Source of the DNA: Enterobacter asburiae
Lineage (GTDB): Bacteria > Pseudomonadota > Gammaproteobacteria > Enterobacterales > Enterobacteriaceae
Direction of reading: 5' to 3'
NCBI RefSeq assembly: GCF_024599655.1
Contig: NZ_CP102247.1
Span: 2,604,001 to 2,668,000 of the forward strand
Length of the DNA: 64,000 nt
How positions within the stretch are numbered: the stretch's first letter is position 1; the number at the start of each line of letters is the position of its first letter. The position numbers were made by a program, and so were the translations under genes. Of this stretch, positions 43,509-52,314 are shown piece by piece. A model generated the notes under the pieces. The model ran no database searches and was not told where the DNA came from. It worked only from the letters and a program-made list of their open reading frames with translations.

Positions 43509-43534
43509 ATTAATAATGTATATACACTATTAAT
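43509..43534. promoter_or_regulatory. 26-bp near-perfect palindrome, probable MarR operator
   Basis: Half-site ATTAATAATGTAT is followed by its reverse complement with one mismatch (12 of 13 base pairs). It lies between the divergent MarR and DUF1330 genes, 19 bases before the latter's ATG, where bound protein would block both promoters. Confidence 0.7.
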
Positions 43535-43552
43535 CATGTTTAAGGAACGGCT

Positions 43553-43843
43553 ATGCCAGCCTTTGTTCATATCAACTTACGCATTATTGACCCTGCCAGA
43601 CAGGCCAGCCTGGCCCCACGCTTCACGTCAGCATTAGAGGAAGCAGGAGGTAAAATTGTTCATTTTGGAGCTGTTACACAGGTACTGGAAGGCGAAGTTG
43701 AGCCGTTACCCTATGCAGGCATTTTTGAATTCCCGACGCTAGATCAGGCTCTTGCCTTCTATCATTCGGAAAAATATGCGCCGATTAAGGCTGAACGGCA
43801 GCTCGCCCAGGAAGCGAGAATGTTCATCGTCACGACGGAATAA
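43553..43843 (+). CDS. DUF1330-like small protein
   Basis: 96 residues, dimeric alpha/beta-barrel-like fold. The DUF1330 features are present: INLRIIDPARQA, EEAGGKIVHFGAVTQVLEGE, and IFEFPTLDQALAFYHSEKYAPI. The family has no settled function; some relatives resemble monooxygenases acting on small quinone-like compounds. Divergent from a MarR gene, so likely inducible. AAGGAA precedes the ATG. Confidence 0.75.
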   Translation: MPAFVHINLRIIDPARQASLAPRFTSALEEAGGKIVHFGAVTQVLEGEVEPLPYAGIFEFPTLDQALAFYHSEKYAPIKAERQLAQEARMFIVTTE

Positions 43844-43968
43844 CAGGCAAGTTCGACTGTACCTAAATCACAGAACCGAGATTTGTACCCGTTATGACAG
43901 CTTGCTCTCTTTTTTGCTGGAATTAACGGTTTAACCTGAGTTGTGCAAAAAACACTCAGGAGGGACAC

Positions 43969-44403
43969 ATGTACAACACAGTTTTGGTTCCAATTGATAT
44001 TTCCGAGGATAGCCTGACACATATGGTTATCCCGTTCGTTCAGGCACATACCGCCCTTAACACCGCCAAAGTTCACTTTCTTACCGTTATTCCATCGCTT
44101 CCGTATTATTCATCATTAGGTTTGGCCTACTCCGTGGAAATGCCGAAGATGAAAGAGTTCCAGCACGCGGCCTTAGTAAAACTGGATGAAATTGTTAAGC
44201 AATTCAAAATACCTGCAGATAAGATTCAGACTCACGCCGTGACGGGATCCCCTAAGGATCAAATCCTTAAGCTCGCTGACACGATCGGCGCCGACCTGAT
44301 TATCATCGCCTCCCACAAGCCTGACATATCAACATATCTGTTGGGTTCAAACGCTGCGGCAGTGGTGCGGCATGCGAAATGCCCTGTGCTGGTCGTAAGA
44401 TAG
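43969..44403 (+). CDS. uspF: UspF, universal stress protein
   Basis: 144 residues, as in E. coli UspF. N-terminus TVLVPIDISEDSLTH, then FLTVIPSLPYYSSLGLAYSVE, which is characteristic of UspF, and the ATP-binding signature GSPKDQ...ASHKPDISTYLLGSNAAAVVRHAKCPVLVV. Cytoplasmic, induced in stationary phase; in E. coli it influences adhesion. AGGAGG precedes the ATG. A bidirectional terminator separates it from dcp. Confidence 0.9.
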   Translation: MYNTVLVPIDISEDSLTHMVIPFVQAHTALNTAKVHFLTVIPSLPYYSSLGLAYSVEMPKMKEFQHAALVKLDEIVKQFKIPADKIQTHAVTGSPKDQILKLADTIGADLIIIASHKPDISTYLLGSNAAAVVRHAKCPVLVVR

Positions 44404-44447
44404 AACGCTGCGTTTACGCTCATGGATATGATCAGACAGCAGAAAAA

Positions 44448-44468
44448 AACCGGGCGCAAAGCCCGGTT
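44448..44468. terminator. Bidirectional terminator between uspF and dcp
   Basis: Stem AACCGGGC / GCCCGGTT with loop GCAAA, with an A-run on the left and CTTTTG on the right. Both convergent genes end within about 50 bases. Confidence 0.85.
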
Positions 44469-44490
44469 CTTTTGTCTGTCGGGACTGACT

Positions 44491-46524
44491 CTATTCGCTC
44501 AACCCGCGATTCTCCAGCATCGGTTCAATCTTCGGATCGTGCCCGCGCCAGCTGCGATAAAGTTCAGCCAGATCCGTGCTGTTACCACGGGACAAAATCG
44601 CCTCGCGGAATTTTTGCCCGTTTTCACGGGTCAGGCCGCCCTGTTCGACAAACCACTGATAGCCATCGTCCGCCAGCATTTGCGTCCACAGGTAGGCGTA
44701 ATATCCCGCCGCGTAGCCCCCGCCAAAGATATGGGCAAAATAGCTGCTGCGATAGCGCGGCGGTACGGCGGGCAGATCCAGCCCCTCTTTTTTCAGCGCT
44801 GCTGCTTCAAAATCCTCTACGCTCGAAACGGCCTCACCGATGCCGTGCCAGTTCATGTCCAGCAGCGCGGCAGCCAGCAGTTCCGTCATGTCATAACCCT
44901 TGTTGAAATGGGTCGCGTTGAGCATGCTTTCCCGCAGCGCGTCCGGCATCGGTTCACCGGTTTCGTAATGGCGGGCGTAGTGGGTAAACACCTGTGGGTG
45001 GCTGGCCCAGTGCTCGTTAATTTGTGACGGGAATTCAACGAAATCACGCGGCGTATTGGTGCCGGAAAGCGTAGCGAAACGCTGGCTGGCAAACAGGCCG
45101 TGCAGCGTATGGCCAAACTCGTGGAACAGGGTGATCACGTCATCCCAGGAGAGAAGCGCGACGCCGCCGTTAGCCGGTTTTTGGTAGTTACAGACGTTGT
45201 AGATCACCGGGCGGGCAGCAAACTCGAAGGATTGCTCGACAAAATTCCCCATCCAGGCCCCGCCCTGCTTGGAATCGCGGGCAAAGAAGTCGCCGTAAAA
45301 CAGCGCCATGCCCTCACCGGTGTGGTCGAAAATTTCCCAGACGCGAACGTCCGGGTGATACACCGGAATATCGAAGCGCTCCACAAAGCGAATGCCAAAC
45401 AGCTGGCTGGCTGCCCAGAATACGCCATCCTGCAATACGGTATTGAGAGCAAAATAGGGTTTGATTTGCGATTCATCGAGGGCATATTTCGCCTGACGCA
45501 CGCGCTCGGCGTAATAAGCCCAGTCCCAGGCCTGCACGGTGAAACCGCCCTGCTCGTCATCAATGACTTTCTGAATATCGGCCTGCTCGCGCTCTGCACG
45601 GGCGCGGGCGGCAGGCACAATGCCGCGCATAAAGGCCAGCGCGGCGTCCGGGGTTTTCGCCATCTGGTCGGCGATACTCCAGCTGGCGTAATCCTCGAAG
45701 CCCAGCAGGCCGGCCTGCCGCGCACGTAGCGCCGTAAGGCGGAGGATCAGCTCGCGAGTGTCGTTTTCATCCCCTTTCTGGGTGCGCGTCCAGCCCGCGT
45801 TGAACAGGTTTTCGCGGGTCTGACGATTGCGCAGCGCGGAAAGCGCGGGCTGCTGGGTCGTGTTCAGAAGCGGGATCAGCCAGCGATCGTTTAGCCCTCG
45901 CTCCGCGGCAGCCTGCGCCGCGTCAGCGATCTCAGCGGCGCTCAGCCCATCAAGCTGGTGCGCGAAATCCACTACCAGCCCGCTTGTCTTATCGGCAGCC
46001 AGCAGACGCTGGTTGAACTGGCTGGTCAGGGTGGCCGCCTCGGTATTCAGCGCCTTCAGCTCGGCTTTTTCTGCTTCATTGAGACGCGCGCCCGCCAGAA
46101 TAAAGCGCTGCCAGGTCTCCTCGACCAGCCGACGGGATTCGGCGTCCAGCGCGGCACGGTCCTGCCAGACGCTCTCCACGCGGGCGAAAAGCACGTCATT
46201 CAGCCAGATATCGTTCGCCAGCGCGGCAAGCTCGGTGGAGAACTGCTCCTCAAGCTCCTGCAGGTACGCATTGGTGTGCGCGGAGGTCATGGCGAAGAAC
46301 ACGCTGCTGACCCGCGAGAGCATGGCGCCGCTTTTCTCCAGCGCCAGCACGGTGTTGGTGAAGTCCGGCGCAGCGGTTTGAGACACAATGGCGTCAATGT
46401 CCGCCCGCTTCTGGCGAAGCGCTTCATCGAAGGCCGGGCGATAGTGGCCGTCGTTGATTTCATCAAAATGGGGGGCCTGATAGGGCAACAGGCTGATGTC
46501 AAAAAAGGGATTCGTGGCCGTCAT
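44491..46524 (-). CDS. dcp: Dcp, peptidyl-dipeptidase
   Basis: 677 residues (E. coli 681), M3 family zinc peptidase. The HExxH motif is H468-E-F-G-H472 in ITLFHEFGHTLHGLFAS; the third ligand lies in the following helix around ASHPQVF...YARHYETGEPMP. It removes C-terminal dipeptides from short peptides in peptide turnover. AGGAG precedes the ATG. Same gene order (dcp, divergent ydfG) as in E. coli. Confidence 0.95.
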   Translation of the reverse strand: MTATNPFFDISLLPYQAPHFDEINDGHYRPAFDEALRQKRADIDAIVSQTAAPDFTNTVLALEKSGAMLSRVSSVFFAMTSAHTNAYLQELEEQFSTELAALANDIWLNDVLFARVESVWQDRAALDAESRRLVEETWQRFILAGARLNEAEKAELKALNTEAATLTSQFNQRLLAADKTSGLVVDFAHQLDGLSAAEIADAAQAAAERGLNDRWLIPLLNTTQQPALSALRNRQTRENLFNAGWTRTQKGDENDTRELILRLTALRARQAGLLGFEDYASWSIADQMAKTPDAALAFMRGIVPAARARAEREQADIQKVIDDEQGGFTVQAWDWAYYAERVRQAKYALDESQIKPYFALNTVLQDGVFWAASQLFGIRFVERFDIPVYHPDVRVWEIFDHTGEGMALFYGDFFARDSKQGGAWMGNFVEQSFEFAARPVIYNVCNYQKPANGGVALLSWDDVITLFHEFGHTLHGLFASQRFATLSGTNTPRDFVEFPSQINEHWASHPQVFTHYARHYETGEPMPDALRESMLNATHFNKGYDMTELLAAALLDMNWHGIGEAVSSVEDFEAAALKKEGLDLPAVPPRYRSSYFAHIFGGGYAAGYYAYLWTQMLADDGYQWFVEQGGLTRENGQKFREAILSRGNSTDLAELYRSWRGHDPKIEPMLENRGLSE

Positions 46525-46666
46525 CTTTCGCTCCTGAGTACGGGTATCCTCCCAGAGTAGGCCAGGCCGCCATCCCCTGCAACGCCGTCATACAAATGTT
46601 GCCTTAACGCACCCTCTGCGGCCGTGCTATGTTAGTACAACACAAAAAGCGTTGAGGAACAGTGAG

Positions 46667-47413
46667 ATGATTATTTTAGTTACCGGGGCAACGGCAGGTT
46701 TTGGTGAAAGCATCACGCGTCGCTTCGTCGCCAACGGGCACAAGGTTATTGCCACGGGCCGTCGTCAGGAGCGCCTGCAGGAACTGAAAGACGAATTAGG
46801 CGACAGCATCCTGACCGCGCAGCTGGACGTGCGTAACCGCGCGGCCATTGATGAGATGATTGCCAACCTGCCCGCCGAGTGGCGCGCCATCGACGTGCTG
46901 GTCAACAATGCCGGTCTGGCGCTGGGCATGGAGCCCGCGCATAAAGCCAGCGTAGAAGACTGGGAAAACATGATCGACACCAACAACAAAGGGCTGGTCT
47001 ATATGACCCGCGCGGTGCTGCCGGGCATGGTCGAGCGCAACCGCGGCCACATTATCAATATTGGTTCCACCGCCGGGAGCTGGCCTTACGCGGGCGGCAA
47101 CGTCTATGGCGCGACGAAGGCGTTTGTGCGCCAGTTCAGCCTTAACCTGCGTACCGATCTGCACGGCACCGCTATTCGCGTCACCGATATCGAGCCGGGC
47201 CTGGTGGGCGGCACCGAGTTTTCCAACGTGCGTTTCAAAGGCGATGACGCGAAAGCGGGCAAAACCTACGAAAATGCTAACGCGCTGACGCCGGAAGATG
47301 TGACCGAAACGGTCTGGTGGGTGGCGACGCTGCCAAAACACGTCAACATCAATACCGTAGAAATGATGCCAGTCAGCCAGAGTTTTGCCGGACTTAGCGT
47401 CCATCGTGGCTAA
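46667..47413 (+). CDS. ydfG: YdfG, NADP-dependent 3-hydroxy acid dehydrogenase
   Basis: 248 residues, as in E. coli. SDR motifs: cofactor loop TGATAGFG (7-14), NNAG (84-87), and catalytic YGATK in GNVYGATKAFVRQF. It oxidises L-allo-threonine, L-serine and related 3-hydroxy acids; in E. coli it also reduces malonic semialdehyde. The ATG at 46667 matches the family N-terminus and follows TTGAGGAACAG. A terminator lies directly after the gene. Confidence 0.94.
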   Translation: MIILVTGATAGFGESITRRFVANGHKVIATGRRQERLQELKDELGDSILTAQLDVRNRAAIDEMIANLPAEWRAIDVLVNNAGLALGMEPAHKASVEDWENMIDTNNKGLVYMTRAVLPGMVERNRGHIINIGSTAGSWPYAGGNVYGATKAFVRQFSLNLRTDLHGTAIRVTDIEPGLVGGTEFSNVRFKGDDAKAGKTYENANALTPEDVTETVWWVATLPKHVNINTVEMMPVSQSFAGLSVHRG

Positions 47414-47423
47414 ATTAGCCCTT

Positions 47424-47449
47424 CCCGGCCTGTGGGCCGGGTCTATTTC
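47424..47449 (+). terminator. Terminator after ydfG
   Basis: CCCGGCC / GGCCGGG stem with a TGTG loop and a following TCTATTTCA, eleven bases past the ydfG stop. Confidence 0.7.
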
Positions 47450-47504
47450 ATACCCTAAAAGAATGGTAGTATGTTCAGGCTAACTCTCTGAGAAATGACA
47501 ACTC

Positions 47505-48191
47505 ATGGCCGCTGAATCGCAACTCAATCCCACCCAGCCCGTTAACCAGCAAATCTATCGCATTTTGCGACGTGATATTGTCCATTGCCTGATCCCACCG
47601 GGAACGCCGCTTTCTGAAAAAGAGGTCTCCGTGCGATTTGACGTTTCCCGTCAGCCGGTGCGTGAAGCGTTTATTAAGCTTGCCGAGAACGGGCTGATTC
47701 AGATCCGCCCGCAGCGCGGCAGCTACGTGAACAAAATTTCACTCTCTCAGGTACGCAACGGCTGTTTCGTTCGCCAGGCCATTGAATGCGCGGTGGCGCG
47801 CCGAGCCGCAACGCTTATCAACGACAACCAGTGTTACCTGCTTGAGCAGAACCTGCACCAGCAGCGCATTGCCATTGACCGCAAGCAGCTGAATGACTTC
47901 TTCCAGCTTGATGATGAATTCCACCAGAAACTGGCGCAGATTGCCGATTGTCAGCTGGCCTGGGATACCATCGAGAACATCAAGGCCACCATTGACCGCG
48001 TGCGCTACATGAGCCTCGATCACGTCTCCCCGCCGGAAATGTTGCTTCGACAGCATCATGATATTTTCAGCGCGCTTGAAAAACGCGATGCGGACGGTGT
48101 GGAAAAGGCGATGACGCTGCATCTGCAGGAAATCAGCGAATCCGTGCAGCTTATTCGTCAGGAAAATAGCGAGTGGTTTAGCGAAGAGTAA
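47505..48191 (+). CDS. rspR: RspR (YdfH), GntR-family repressor of rspAB
   Basis: 228 residues, as in E. coli. FadR-type GntR protein: helix-turn-helix ILRRDIVHCLIPPGTPLSEK, KEVSVRFDVSRQPVREAFIKLAENGLIQIRPQRG, and a helical effector domain with metal-ligand-like D/H residues (DDEFHQKL, RQHHDIFSAL). In E. coli it represses rspA; those genes lie 4-7 kb downstream here on the opposite strand. Confidence 0.93.
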   Translation: MAAESQLNPTQPVNQQIYRILRRDIVHCLIPPGTPLSEKEVSVRFDVSRQPVREAFIKLAENGLIQIRPQRGSYVNKISLSQVRNGCFVRQAIECAVARRAATLINDNQCYLLEQNLHQQRIAIDRKQLNDFFQLDDEFHQKLAQIADCQLAWDTIENIKATIDRVRYMSLDHVSPPEMLLRQHHDIFSALEKRDADGVEKAMTLHLQEISESVQLIRQENSEWFSEE

Positions 48192-48225
48192 TATTCGCCG
48201 CCCCCTTTCGGGTGCGGCGGCGTGA

Positions 48226-48657
48226 TTAGCGAACGACTAACACCGGGATCGTGGCGTAGCGCAGAATAGATTCCGCGTTTGAACCCAGCAGATGGGTGGA
48301 GATGCTCGGATTTTTCGACCCGATGACAATCGCATCATATTCCCCCTCCTTGCTCAGCTTGATAATTTCATCGCGGACGTTGCCAAAACGCACCATGCTG
48401 TGAATATTCTCAGGGGCGATATCGAACAGTCTTTTTAACTCGTTCATTTTCTTGTTGGATTCTGCGGTCATATACTCTTCAAACTTTTTAATATCGGCGT
48501 TGAACCCGCGCAGCAGAGACCGGCTGCTGGCTGGGAGAATATTGACCAGGGTAATCGACGCGCCCTCTGCCTTCGCCAGGTTTGCCGCGTGGCGAACCGC
48601 TTTGTCGCTCAAATCCATTTCAAACACGTCTACAGGCATCAAAATGCTCTTATACAT
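48226..48657 (-). CDS. Universal stress protein, UspG-like paralog
   Basis: 143 residues. Start SILMPVDVFEMDLSDKAVRH and end VRFGNVRDEIIKL...IGSKNPSISTHLLGSNAESILRYATIPVLVVR follow UspG closely, with the ATP-binding GxxRDE and GSN motifs. It is inserted between rspR and ydfZ, where E. coli has no usp gene, so it may be an extra copy rather than the uspG orthologue. A CG-rich hairpin (48196-48219) lies between it and rspR. Confidence 0.8.
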   Translation of the reverse strand: MYKSILMPVDVFEMDLSDKAVRHAANLAKAEGASITLVNILPASSRSLLRGFNADIKKFEEYMTAESNKKMNELKRLFDIAPENIHSMVRFGNVRDEIIKLSKEGEYDAIVIGSKNPSISTHLLGSNAESILRYATIPVLVVR

Positions 48658-48836
48658 AAGCCTGACTCCTTATTCCGATGAAGGGTTATTTCCTGCACCC
48701 AGAATGACATCCGGAATATAAACCAACCCTCAACGCTTCCCTGTCGAAACTATCAGTTAATGAAAATAACGGTCTGCTTTGTAAATTACTGTCCTGAACC
48801 GTCAGCGCCCGACGAAATAAAGAAAAAAGTGTGAGT

Positions 48837-48850
48837 TTGATCAAAAACAA
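48837..48850. promoter_or_regulatory. Probable FNR site upstream of ydfZ
   Basis: TTGATCAAAAACAA matches 9 of 10 defined positions of TTGAT-N4-ATCAA. It lies about 95 bases before the ydfZ ATG. Strong FNR activation of ydfZ is established in E. coli, which supports the reading. Confidence 0.65.
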
Positions 48851-48943
48851 AAACATCAAGCGCGGACAGGCGTATTTATATGCCCCGTGAACGGCAAACC
48901 TGAAATAGCGCCGTAACGAACAGGTTAGAGAGGAGAATATACC

Positions 48944-49147
48944 ATGATGACATACGACCGTAACCGCAATGCAATCACCACCGGCAGCCGCGTCATGATT
49001 AGCGGCACGGGCAAAACTGGCGTGATTAAAGCGATCCATAGCGACGGGCTGGATGCCGCGCAGGTGCGTCGCAGCAAAACGGTTGAAGTGGAAGGATGCG
49101 AAGGTAAGTTCGAGCCGATTGAGCTGATTCGCCTGGGGATGCACTAA
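48944..49147 (+). CDS. ydfZ: YdfZ, selenium-binding-type small protein
   Basis: 67 residues, as in E. coli: TYDRNRNAITTGSRVMISGT at the start and VEVEGCEGKFEPIELIRLGM at the end, with a single Cys in the conserved EGCE motif. In E. coli it binds selenium and is highly induced anaerobically. A ten-base-pair hairpin (49159-49184) follows and separates it from convergent ydfI. Confidence 0.93.
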   Translation: MMTYDRNRNAITTGSRVMISGTGKTGVIKAIHSDGLDAAQVRRSKTVEVEGCEGKFEPIELIRLGMH

Positions 49148-49158
49148 GCTGTGCGCAG

Positions 49159-49184
49159 ACATGCCGCCGCGCACGGCGGCATGT
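49159..49184. terminator. Hairpin between ydfZ and ydfI
   Basis: ACATGCCGCC (49159-49168) and GGCGGCATGT (49175-49184), perfect stem of ten base pairs, loop of six. It lacks a U-run but lies between convergent stops. Confidence 0.55.
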
Positions 49185-49190
49185 GCTGAA

Positions 49191-50654
49191 TTACCGTTGG
49201 GACGCGTACTGCGCCACGGTCGCTTTCGCCCCCTGTTGCAGCAGCGACCGGTACGCGGTCATCACCGCAGCAACGAAGAGCGGCTCCTGCGGTAACTCTT
49301 TACCAAAGATGGCCTCAATGCCGAGCAGCGCGTTAACCCGACTTTCCCCTTCCGAACTTCCCTTCACCGCCGCCTGAATCATTGCCAGCTGCGGATCGCT
49401 CACATCAATGGCGTTACCCTGCTCATCCACGCCGCCGACATAACGCATCCACCCAGCCACACCCAGCGCCAGCAGTGGGAAAGGTTTCTGGTGCACCAGG
49501 TGCCAGCGCACGGAGTCCAGCATACGCTGCGGAAGCTTCTGGCTGCCGTCCATCGCGATTTGCCATGTCCGATGGCGCAGGGCCGTGTTGCTGTAGCGGG
49601 CAATCAGGAGATCGGCATAGCGGCCTAAATCAACGCCCTTCACTTTCAGCGTGGGTGCCTGCTCGTTAAGCATCAGCGCGTGCGCGGCGAGGCGGTAGTT
49701 CTCATCTTCCATACAGTCGTTGATATGCTGGTATCCGGCCAGATAGCCCAGGTACGCCAGGAACGAGTGGCTGCCGTTGAGCATGCGCAGCTTCATCTCT
49801 TCAAACGGGATCACGTCTGACACCAACTCGGCACCGGCTTTTTCCCACTCGGGACGTCCTGCCACAAAGTTGTCTTCGATCACCCACTGGCGGAACGGTT
49901 CACAGGCTACTGCCGCCGGGTCACGCACGCCCGTCAGCTGCTCAATTTTATCCAGCGTATCAGGCGTGACCGCCGGCACGATGCGGTCCACCATGGTTGA
50001 CGGGAAGGTGACGTTAGCCTCGATCCAGTCCGCCAGCTCACCGTCTACCGCACGGGCGTACGCGCAGGTCACATTGCGCATCACGTGGCCGTTCTCCGGC
50101 ATGTTGTCGCAGGACATCACGCTAAACGCAGGCAGCCCCGCCGCTTTGCGACGCGCCAGCGCTTCCACCACCACGCCCGGCGCGGATTTCGGCTGGTGCG
50201 GGTTTTGCAGGTCGGCGACGATTAACGGGTGATCGAGCATCAGTTGCCCCGTCGCCGGTGAGTGGCAGTACCCTTTCTCGGTGATGGTCAGCGAGACAAT
50301 TGCCACCTGCGGTTCACACATCGCTGCCAGCACGGTCTCCAGCCCGTCAACATGCGCATGGAGGGCCTTTTTGACCACGCCAACCACGCGGGATGTCCAT
50401 GCATCGGCAGACATCTCCGCCACGGTGTAAAGATTATCCTGCGCGTTCAGATCGGCAATCTGCTGCTCGCCGCCAATCAGGTTAACCTCACCGTAGCCCC
50501 AGTCGCTGCCGTGCTCTGCCGCGAGAATGTCGGCGTACACCGCCTGATGCGCGCGGTGAAATGCGCCGAAGCCTAAATGTACAATGCGTGCTTTAAGGCT
50601 GTCGCGATCGTAATGAGGCAGCGTCGCGTTGGCCTGTAATAAGGTGTTTTCCAT
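49191..50654 (-). CDS. ydfI: YdfI, mannitol-dehydrogenase-family oxidoreductase
   Basis: 487 residues (E. coli 486). N-terminal Rossmann-like IVHLGFGAFHRAHQAVYADI, and the family core MLNGSHSFLAYLGYLAG. The family includes mannonate and altronate oxidoreductases (UxuB, UxaB); YdfI is thought to reduce fructuronate-like sugars. It runs with ydfJ, rspB and rspA as one minus-strand unit that looks like a sugar-acid pathway. Confidence 0.92.
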   Translation of the reverse strand: MENTLLQANATLPHYDRDSLKARIVHLGFGAFHRAHQAVYADILAAEHGSDWGYGEVNLIGGEQQIADLNAQDNLYTVAEMSADAWTSRVVGVVKKALHAHVDGLETVLAAMCEPQVAIVSLTITEKGYCHSPATGQLMLDHPLIVADLQNPHQPKSAPGVVVEALARRKAAGLPAFSVMSCDNMPENGHVMRNVTCAYARAVDGELADWIEANVTFPSTMVDRIVPAVTPDTLDKIEQLTGVRDPAAVACEPFRQWVIEDNFVAGRPEWEKAGAELVSDVIPFEEMKLRMLNGSHSFLAYLGYLAGYQHINDCMEDENYRLAAHALMLNEQAPTLKVKGVDLGRYADLLIARYSNTALRHRTWQIAMDGSQKLPQRMLDSVRWHLVHQKPFPLLALGVAGWMRYVGGVDEQGNAIDVSDPQLAMIQAAVKGSSEGESRVNALLGIEAIFGKELPQEPLFVAAVMTAYRSLLQQGAKATVAQYASQR

Positions 50655-50874
50655 GATTAAGACTCGTTAATTAGAAAGCTGTGGATCGCTGCCGCTCCTT
50701 CTGAAGCGGCAGCGCCTGCTGACTACACCAACTAGAATGGCAGTTGGGGTAAAAAAATAACTGCCATCAACCATACTGATACTGCCGTTTGATATTTTGA
50801 TTTATATTAACTTTTGCTCATGTGGTGTGACATAAACATAAAGTTGTGTGATAAGTCACGAAAGCTATAAACCA

Positions 50875-52242
50875 TTAGCGTCGCGAGGAGATCGCCCCGT
50901 AACCCACACGCTCTTCGGGCGCGGATTCCGCTGCGTCTTGCGCGGCGCTCAAATCACGGTCGCGCACTTCCGGCATCAGGATCGCCGAGACCAGCCCAAT
51001 CACGGAATAGGCCACCAGCATGGCGACAATCGGCCACCAGGAGCCGGTCATATTGCAGAAGATCCCCGCCAGTACCGGACCAAAGCCCACCGCCACCAGA
51101 CCGCCCGCCTCTTTCGAGATAGCCATACGGGTAAAGCGATTTCTCGAGCCAAACATCTCCGCCATGGTGATATTTTCCAGCGCAAACAGCCCCAGCACGG
51201 CGAAGTTATGGATAACGATGATAGAGAGCATGATTGTCCCCGGCGCATAGCTCTTATCGACGATGATCGACAGCATCGGATACGCGAGAAGAATGGCGGA
51301 GATATTGAGGATAATGTACGGCAGACGGCGTCCCACTTTATCGGAAAGCCAGCCCAGCAGCGGAATGGAGATAAACCCGAGAATGGAGCTGATCATCAGC
51401 GCATCGGTAGGGATGGCTTTATCGAACAGCAGCGTCTGGACCAGATACCCGGCAAGGAACGTCTGGATCAGACCCGAGTTGCCCGCCTGACCAAACCGCA
51501 GGCCGGTCGCCAGCCAGAAGGATTTACTTTTCACCATTGAACCCAGCGATGTGTCCGGCTGCACGGTTTGTGCATCGTTCACTTTCTCAAACACCGGGCT
51601 CTCTTTCAGGTTCATACGCAGCCAGATGGCGAAGATCATCACCACGACGCTGGCGAGGAACGGCACGCGCCAGCCCCAGGCAATCAGCTCTTCACGATCG
51701 AGGGCAAAGAACATCACCGCCCAGATCGCCGTGGCGCTCAGCGTTCCGCAGTTAGTGCCCATCGCCACCAGCGAGGAGATGATGCCGCGTTTGCCTTTCG
51801 GCGCGTACTCCGCCAGCATGGTCCCAGCACCGGAAATCTCCGCCCCGGCCCCGAGTCCCTGAATAATGCGCAGCGTCACCAGCAGAACCGGGGCAAAAAT
51901 TCCGATCTGGGCATAGGTTGGCAGGACGCCAATTAGCGTGGTGCAGATCCCCATCATGGTAATGGTGATAAACAGCACCTTCTTACGACCAATGCTGTCG
52001 CCCATTCTGCCGAAGATAAAGGCGCCGACAATACGTGCTATGTAGCCTGCGCCGTAGGTCCCCATCGCGAGGATCAGCGCCATCGCGGCTGACTGTTCCG
52101 GGAAGAAGATCTCATGGAAGACCAGGGCGGCCCCCAGCGAGTAAAGCTGAAAGTCCATAAACTCCAGGGCGGTGCCCAGCCAGCCGGAAACGGCGGCTTT
52201 CACCAGATCGGAGGTGGTTCTTTGAGGTTGTGCTTGCGTCAT
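50875..52242 (-). CDS. ydfJ: YdfJ, MHS-family MFS transporter
   Basis: 455 residues, about 12 TM segments. Metabolite:H+ symporter family features: ALEFMDFQLYSLGAALVF, FGRMGDSIGRKKVLFITI, RIIQGLGAGAEISGAG. In E. coli K-12 the gene is interrupted by prophage Qin; here it is intact and joins ydfI and rspBA without a gap. It probably imports the sugar acid handled by RspA, RspB and YdfI; inferred. Confidence 0.9.
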   Translation of the reverse strand: MTQAQPQRTTSDLVKAAVSGWLGTALEFMDFQLYSLGAALVFHEIFFPEQSAAMALILAMGTYGAGYIARIVGAFIFGRMGDSIGRKKVLFITITMMGICTTLIGVLPTYAQIGIFAPVLLVTLRIIQGLGAGAEISGAGTMLAEYAPKGKRGIISSLVAMGTNCGTLSATAIWAVMFFALDREELIAWGWRVPFLASVVVMIFAIWLRMNLKESPVFEKVNDAQTVQPDTSLGSMVKSKSFWLATGLRFGQAGNSGLIQTFLAGYLVQTLLFDKAIPTDALMISSILGFISIPLLGWLSDKVGRRLPYIILNISAILLAYPMLSIIVDKSYAPGTIMLSIIVIHNFAVLGLFALENITMAEMFGSRNRFTRMAISKEAGGLVAVGFGPVLAGIFCNMTGSWWPIVAMLVAYSVIGLVSAILMPEVRDRDLSAAQDAAESAPEERVGYGAISSRR

Positions 52243-52314
52243 AATGGCTATCTCTAAAAGGTAAGATGCGTACCACCAGAGCCTGTCTGCGCAGGCTCTT
52301 AACCGCGTAAATGA

